Source of the DNA: Treponema sp.
Lineage (GTDB): Bacteria > Spirochaetota > Spirochaetia > Treponematales > Breznakiellaceae
Length of the DNA: 8,769 nucleotides
Direction of reading: 5' to 3'
Assembly: GCA_031259515.1 (NCBI GenBank)
Contig: JAIRLK010000311.1
Location: forward strand, 1 to 8,769
Of this stretch, positions 5,009 to 8,769 are shown piece after piece; position 1 is the stretch's first letter, and every line of letters starts with the position of its first letter. Below the pieces are notes generated by a model that had not been told where the DNA came from, did no database searches, and saw nothing but the letters and a program-made list of their open reading frames with translations. A program made the position numbers and the translations under genes.

Positions 5009-7465
5009 ATGGAAGTCCGTCATCTTGAGGACTGGAAATTCCGCCTTGATTCGGAGGGTGAACCGTGGCGGCGTGATTTTGACGATCGGGGATGGGAAGA
5101 GGTAATTGTCCCCCATGACTGGGCGGTCTCTTTTCCCTTCTCCCGAAATTATTCAAGCGGAACGGGCTACCTGCCCGGCGGTGTTGGCTGGTACCGTGCA
5201 ATATTTCATGTTGCTTCAACATTCCATGCCACTTCAACATTCCACACCGGCCCGGCAGAAAAGGGTCGCAGGGTATACCTCCATTTCGACGGGGTCTATA
5301 AACACAGCCAGGTGTGGTGCAACGGGTATTACCTGGGAGGCCGGGCATCCGGTTTCTGCGGTTTTCATCTTGATATTACCCACTGCCTCCACGAAAGCGG
5401 GGACAATATCATCGCCATTAGGGTGGATCACCAGGATTTCGCGGACTCCCGGTGGTATACGGGGTCGGGTATAGTCCGAAAGGTCTCTCTAATATTCCAG
5501 GACCCCGTATACATTCTCCCGGACAGCATCATCATCGAAAGCGGCATCTGCGAAAACAACGAAGCGGTCTTTGCCGTGTCCGCCGAAGCCGTGAACAACG
5601 GCGATGCGGACCTGGTCGCGCTTAGCGCGGACCTTGCCGTAACAGGGCCGGGCGGCGGCGTGTATACGGCCGACATCGGGGACCTGGCCGCCGGCCAGCG
5701 GCGATCCTTCAGCCTGGAAGCGAAGATTGCCGGCTCCCGACTCTGGTCCCCCGAAAGCCCTGCCCTGTATACCCTCGCCCTGGGCCTTTCCGTCCCGGCG
5801 GAGGGCGGGACAAAAAAACTTCATACCGCCTTACCCGTCAGGGCGGGAATCAGGTCAATTCATTTTGACCCGGATCGGGGTTTCTTCCTCAACGGGGAGT
5901 CCCGCAAAATAAAGGGGGTCTGCGTTCACGATGATGCGGGCTGTCTGGGCACGGCGGTATGGCCCGATGTATGGCGGCGGCGGCTTGAAAAATTAAAGGC
6001 CGCCGGATGTAACGCGATCCGCATGAGCCATAATCCCCACATGGACGAATTGTACGATCTCTGCGACGAGATGGGTTTTTTGGTGATGGAAGAGGCGTTT
6101 GACGAATGGGAAGGCTGCAAGAATAAATGGTCGCGGGGCCACAACGTGTACCCCCCGCTTCACCAGGGGTATTATGAGGACTTTCCCTTCTGGCACGAAC
6201 GGGACCTGGCGGACACGGTGATCCGGGGCCGCAATCATCCTTCCATTATTCTTTGGAGCATCGGCAACGAAATAGACTACCCCAATGATCCGTACGGTCA
6301 TCCCCTTTTTCGGGAGATGGCCGGAAACAACGATGCCGGCAAGCCCAAAGAGGAGATGATCTACAACCCCGATAAGCCGAACATGGAACGGCTGGGCGTT
6401 CTGGCCGCGGAACTGGCGGGGATCGTAAAAAAATACGACAAAAGCCGGCCCGTACTCGTTGCGGCGGCGTTCCCGGAATTGTCCTCGCGGATAGGTTTTT
6501 TCGATTCCCTTGATGTGGCGGGTTACAACTACAGGGAACAGTTGTACCGGGAAGATCACCGGCGCTTCCCCCGGCTGCCCATTATCGGCAGTGAAAACGG
6601 CCACAGCCTGGCGGCCTGGAAGTCGGTGGAAGAAAACCCCTTTATCAGCGGCCAGTTTTTGTGGACCGGCGTTGATTATATGGGGGAGGCCGGGGGCTGG
6701 CCGGTCCGGGGTTCCGCCGCAGGGCTGCTGGACCTGGCGGGTTATGAAAAAGCCGCCTGGTATCGCCGTAAAAGCATCTGGACGGGGGAACCTTTCGTAT
6801 ACCTCCTTACCCGCCCGGCTTCCGTGGGCCGTGCCCCGCCGGGGGATCGCTGCGAGGGCCTCTTCCGTTCCTGGGATTATCCACCGGGGACCCCGGTGGA
6901 GGTGATCTGTTATACGAATCTTCCCGGCGCGGAACTTTTCCACAACAACGAAAGCCGGGGTCTGCGGGAATGTTTCCCCGGTGTGGAGTACCTGTCGTGG
7001 GAACTTCCCTTTGTCCGGGGCGGCATCCGGGTAGAGGCCGCCGGGGCATCCGGCGCGGCGCGGGATTCGCTTGATTCCTCCTTGCCGGGGGTCCAAATCG
7101 GCCTGAGTCTCTGGCAGCCCCGAATCCCGCCCCTACCGGAAGAAGGGCCGGGGGAATCCACGTACCGGCTCTGTCAAGTCGAAGCGGAAATCCTCGACGA
7201 AGCGGGCCGCCTCTGTACCGGCGAAGCCCCCCTGGTTTCCGTTTCCCTGACGGGGCCGGGGAAAATCCTGGGCCTTGAGAACGGGGACCTCTCGGATTGT
7301 TCCGAATATTGCGCCCTGCGGCGGCGGGCTTGCCGGGGAAAACTGATAATCTATGTTCTGTTGAAAAAAAGCCTGTTGGGAGAAAACCGGGAAGACGAAA
7401 CGATTCTGAACGCGGAGGCGGACGGTTTTATCCCCGCCTGTATCACGCTGCGACTGAATAGTTAG
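5009..7465 (+). CDS. Glycoside hydrolase family 2 protein (beta-galactosidase-like)
   Basis: The start is ATG 5009, preceded by AAGGAGG and in frame with an open stretch reaching 4904 that lacks any ribosome site; this gives 818 residues. The order is an N-terminal sugar-binding jelly roll (about 1-165, with GYLPGGVGWYR and SRWYTGSGIVRKV), an immunoglobulin-like domain (about 170-290), a TIM barrel (about 297-590) and C-terminal beta domains. Barrel motifs are GVCVHDDAG (303-311), CNAIRMSHNPH, and HPSIILWSIGNE with acid/base Glu421. The nucleophile is Glu529 in PIIGSENG, and FLWTGVDYMGE follows. Family 2 enzymes are retaining and cleave beta-galactosides, glucuronides or mannosides; the exact sugar cannot be told. 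There is no signal peptide, so it should act in the cytoplasm on sugars brought in by the divergent transporter. A loop near residues 69-80 holds an 18 bp tandem duplication (STFHAT-STFHTG). The gene is GC-rich. Confidence 0.92.
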   Translation: MEVRHLEDWKFRLDSEGEPWRRDFDDRGWEEVIVPHDWAVSFPFSRNYSSGTGYLPGGVGWYRAIFHVASTFHATSTFHTGPAEKGRRVYLHFDGVYKHSQVWCNGYYLGGRASGFCGFHLDITHCLHESGDNIIAIRVDHQDFADSRWYTGSGIVRKVSLIFQDPVYILPDSIIIESGICENNEAVFAVSAEAVNNGDADLVALSADLAVTGPGGGVYTADIGDLAAGQRRSFSLEAKIAGSRLWSPESPALYTLALGLSVPAEGGTKKLHTALPVRAGIRSIHFDPDRGFFLNGESRKIKGVCVHDDAGCLGTAVWPDVWRRRLEKLKAAGCNAIRMSHNPHMDELYDLCDEMGFLVMEEAFDEWEGCKNKWSRGHNVYPPLHQGYYEDFPFWHERDLADTVIRGRNHPSIILWSIGNEIDYPNDPYGHPLFREMAGNNDAGKPKEEMIYNPDKPNMERLGVLAAELAGIVKKYDKSRPVLVAAAFPELSSRIGFFDSLDVAGYNYREQLYREDHRRFPRLPIIGSENGHSLAAWKSVEENPFISGQFLWTGVDYMGEAGGWPVRGSAAGLLDLAGYEKAAWYRRKSIWTGEPFVYLLTRPASVGRAPPGDRCEGLFRSWDYPPGTPVEVICYTNLPGAELFHNNESRGLRECFPGVEYLSWELPFVRGGIRVEAAGASGAARDSLDSSLPGVQIGLSLWQPRIPPLPEEGPGESTYRLCQVEAEILDEAGRLCTGEAPLVSVSLTGPGKILGLENGDLSDCSEYCALRRRACRGKLIIYVLLKKSLLGENREDETILNAEADGFIPACITLRLNS

Positions 7466-7487
7466 GAACTGTACAAGAATAAAGAAT

Positions 7488-7507
7488 CCCCGGAGCAAGC
7501 TCCGGGG
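7488..7507 (+). terminator. Stem-loop after the glycosidase gene
   Basis: CCCCGGAG-CAAG-CTCCGGGG is a perfect GC-rich stem with a four-base loop, 22 bases past the glycosidase stop. The following sequence TATTTAAGATTTCT is only moderately T-rich. It is the most likely 3' end of the glycosidase transcript. Confidence 0.6.
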
Positions 7508-7539
7508 TATTTAAGATTTCTCCTTGAAATCCTTGCGTA

Positions 7540-7650
7540 TGTGGGGGAACAAATCCCCCACACCCCCAGTGTTCCGCCCCAAGGGGCGGGATATTAAACC
7601 AAAAGAAATTTAATAAAATGTCCCGCGTTAACTATTCAGCCGCAACGCGG
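7540..7650. repeat. Stacked palindromes in the gene-free stretch
   Basis: Four inverted repeats follow one another. TGTGGGGGA (7540-7548) pairs with TCCCCCACA (7554-7562). CCGCCCC (7574-7580) pairs with GGGGCGG (7583-7589). GCGGGA and ATTAAA (7586-7598) face TTTAAT and TCCCGC (7609-7626). CCGCGTT (7623-7629) pairs with AACGCGG (7644-7650), and a broken T-run follows. The first two resemble the G-run/C-run units at 2741-2790, so the same repeat family may be present twice. The last could end transcription rightward. Confidence 0.5.
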
Positions 7651-7657
7651 TTTCAAA
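7628..7657 (-). other. Possible relic of a family 2 glycosidase C-terminus (inverted)
   Basis: Read on the minus strand this gives FETALRLNS then a stop. The intact glycosidase ends ITLRLNS then a stop. The two 20-base ends (7446-7465 and 7628-7647) match inversely at 17 positions and in the same frame. A little further upstream on the minus strand another frame reads RLKVNADALHIT (ending at 7679), reminiscent of the LNAEADGF stretch near the glycosidase end. It could be a decayed second glycosidase copy or coincidence. Confidence 0.3.
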
Positions 7658-7747
7658 GTTTTTTCTTGCTCCCCTTGTTTACGTGATATGCAGGGCATCG
7701 GCGTTTACTTTCAATCTTTGAGAAACTACCGGGTTCTAAGAGGTATA

Positions 7748-7816
7748 ACCACGGAGTATCACGGAGTTTTTGTTACAAATACGGTCTTTCTCCGTGTAAC
7801 TCCGCGTACTCCGTGG
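7748..7816. repeat. ~70 bp palindromic intergenic repeat, copy 2 (inverted relative to copy 1)
   Basis: It starts ACCACGGAGTATCACGGAG and ends with CTCCGTG, ACTCCG and TACTCCGTGG, forming a long imperfect hairpin. The middle shares GTTACAAAT and GTCTT with the reverse complement of copy 1. No transposase or clear target duplication is visible, so a small non-autonomous element or REP-like repeat is the best description. Its right edge lies inside the open frame that carries the double-glycine motif. Confidence 0.75.
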
Positions 7817-8012
7817 GGGTTTTTCTTACGGGAAAACCAGCGGATTCTCGGCGGTCGGCGCTGAAGAATTGGAAAATGTGAACGGTGGCAAGGGTTGTAG
7901 CGACAACGGGGCTAGCGGTGGTTTTCCAACTCCTGTTGATCCGGTATATCAGGATTATGAGGAATGGGATCGCCCTTATGAGAATAATGGACAGCCCAAC
8001 CCGGTCCATTAA
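7800..8012 (+). pseudogene. Candidate 5'-damaged double-glycine leader peptide (RiPP/bacteriocin-like)
   Basis: An open frame runs from just after TAA 7797-7799 to TAA 8010-8012. Its middle reads GFSAVGAEELENVNGG (7842-7889), the pattern of double-glycine leaders in bacteriocin and nitrile-hydratase-type RiPP precursors (commonly x-EELExVxGG). After GG come 40 residues starting KGCSDNGASGG and ending NNGQPNPVH, rich in Asp, Glu, Asn, Pro, Tyr and Gly, with one Cys. There is no ATG and no ribosome site: the 5' part of the frame lies in the palindromic repeat ending at 7816, so the true start seems lost or replaced. Only TTG 7869 and GTG 7878 are possible starts, and both fall inside the motif. 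No maturase or C39 peptidase-transporter is in the window. The opposite strand has an open frame (8009-7773) without a ribosome site. The frame may be a chance one; the motif is the only positive evidence. Confidence 0.35.
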
Positions 8013-8094
8013 ACAGCAACGGCGAGAGTTCCAGCGGCGGCAACCAAACTATTGAAACACACTGAAAGATTGGCAGTTGCCTACTTTTCGCAGT

Positions 8095-8117
8095 CGGTTA
8101 AGTATTTATTTTAACCG
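8095..8117. promoter_or_regulatory. Inverted repeat before the DTG lipoprotein gene
   Basis: CGGTTAA (8095-8101) and TTAACCG (8111-8117) flank nine AT-rich bases. A weak promoter, TTGCCT (8077-8082) with AAGTAT (8100-8105) at 17-base spacing, overlaps it, so the repeat could be an operator. It could equally be a weak terminator for the frame ending at 8012. Confidence 0.35.
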
Positions 8118-8139
8118 GCCGATTTCATAGAGGATTTTT

Positions 8140-8769
8140 ATGAAATACAAGAGATTTAACACACTATTTTATTCGGTAACGGCTGTTTTTCTGACCTGTT
8201 GTTCCGCCGGGGAACTAGGCGGCCCGGATTATGCGGAAATTCCGTTTACAATAGAGAACAAACGGATTGTAGTGGAAGCCGTTGCGAACGGCAAGAAGGG
8301 TAGATTTGTATTTGACACGGGAACGACAGAGTCTTATCTTGATATTTTTGTAATGAATCTAGTAACAGAACGGTATACTATTATCCCGTATAAAGGGGAG
8401 CAGGTAAAAACACGGATATATAATTTAAATGAGATAACATTTGGTGATATTAAACTAAGGACTAAATCATGGGTCATAAAACATTCTGATTTGCTGTTAA
8501 AAGTTCAAAGAGACGGTTTTGACGGGCTTCTGGGAGCCTTGACTTTTGAAGGTTACTGGTGCGAATTGTCTTTTTCAAAAAGCAAGATTATCCTGCATAA
8601 AGAAAAGCCTGGTTATTTTACCCATTTCTCACCGGTAATGATTTTAAATTATTTTAACGCCGATTTTTTCATACCTGTTATAATTGACGGCGAGACTTTC
8701 TATTTTGATATTGATACCGGATCGCCCTATGGAATATATTTTCCCGGAGGACTTGTTAAAGCAAAAGAC
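8140..8769 (+). CDS. Retropepsin-like aspartic protease lipoprotein (3' end outside window)
   Basis: ATG 8140 is preceded by AGAGGA with a five-base gap; 210 codons are open to the window edge. Residues 1-21 (basic tip, then LFYSVTAVFLTCC) form a lipoprotein-type signal with Cys20 or Cys21 as the lipidated residue. Two active-site-like motifs follow: GRFVFDTGTT with Asp59 and FYFDIDTGSP with Asp192. Each is preceded by a strand typical of the retropepsin-like fold (clan AA). Between them, FDGLLGALTF and the strand ELSFSKSKIIL match the usual D-G-(I/L)-L-G segment. Two DTG repeats in one chain suggest an internally duplicated, pepsin-like pair that could supply both aspartates without dimerising. 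The protein would sit outside the inner membrane; its substrate is unknown. The gene is visibly AT-richer than the glycosidase and transporter genes, which may mean a different origin. It follows the double-glycine candidate by 127 bases on the same strand. Confidence 0.8.
   Translation, partial: MKYKRFNTLFYSVTAVFLTCCSAGELGGPDYAEIPFTIENKRIVVEAVANGKKGRFVFDTGTTESYLDIFVMNLVTERYTIIPYKGEQVKTRIYNLNEITFGDIKLRTKSWVIKHSDLLLKVQRDGFDGLLGALTFEGYWCELSFSKSKIILHKEKPGYFTHFSPVMILNYFNADFFIPVIIDGETFYFDIDTGSPYGIYFPGGLVKAKD

Noticed and set aside
5993..7096. 367-residue open frame on the minus strand inside the glycosidase gene
   Set aside because: It is antisense to a well-supported family 2 enzyme, arises from its GC-rich codon use, and has no ribosome site or recognisable domain.
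7773..8009. 78-residue minus-strand frame with a hydrophobic start
   Set aside because: No ribosome site precedes it, its C-terminal third is translated palindromic repeat, and the opposite strand has the more meaningful frame.

Overview
The window looks like a chromosomal segment of a host-associated spirochaete, most likely a gut Treponema. This rests on a relaxed spirochaete-type lipobox, an LplA/LplB/LplC-type oligosaccharide transporter next to a family 2 glycosidase, a bacteriohemerythrin, and intergenic spaces full of short palindromic repeats. The genus is inference; no marker gene is present.

Layout, left to right. (1) Bases 1-195 (+) are the last 64 codons of an LptB-type ABC ATPase. 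(2) A ~70 bp hairpin repeat (299-366) separates it from a convergent bacteriohemerythrin gene (843-400, -), which has an 18 bp near-perfect palindrome upstream. (3) A minus-strand transporter cluster follows: LplB-type permease (4733-3831), LplC-type permease (3822-2922, broken by a +1 frameshift) and a solute-binding lipoprotein (2622-1075). A 299-base spacer with GC-rich alternative hairpins separates the last two, and a 15 bp perfect stem lies beyond the cluster. (4) A divergent 275-base control region leads to a cytoplasmic family 2 glycoside hydrolase (5009-7465, +). (5) A 674-base stretch (7466-8139) has no intact gene. It holds stacked hairpins, an inverted echo of the glycosidase 3' end, a second inverted copy of the ~70 bp repeat, and a 5'-damaged open frame with a double-glycine leader motif (EELENVNGG). 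(6) An AT-richer lipoprotein with two DTG motifs, a retropepsin-like aspartic protease, begins at 8140 and runs off the window.

How the genes work together: the lipoprotein would capture an oligosaccharide, the two permeases would import it (the ATPase is not here and may be a shared one), and the family 2 enzyme, which lacks a signal peptide, would hydrolyse it in the cytoplasm. As written, the second permease is out of frame, so transport depends on whether the shift is real, an assembly error, or suppressed.

The least ordinary part is the right end: a possible RiPP or bacteriocin precursor remnant beside a two-DTG protease lipoprotein, with a mobile-looking repeat lying across the place where the precursor start should be. 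This is a hypothesis from motif reading only.
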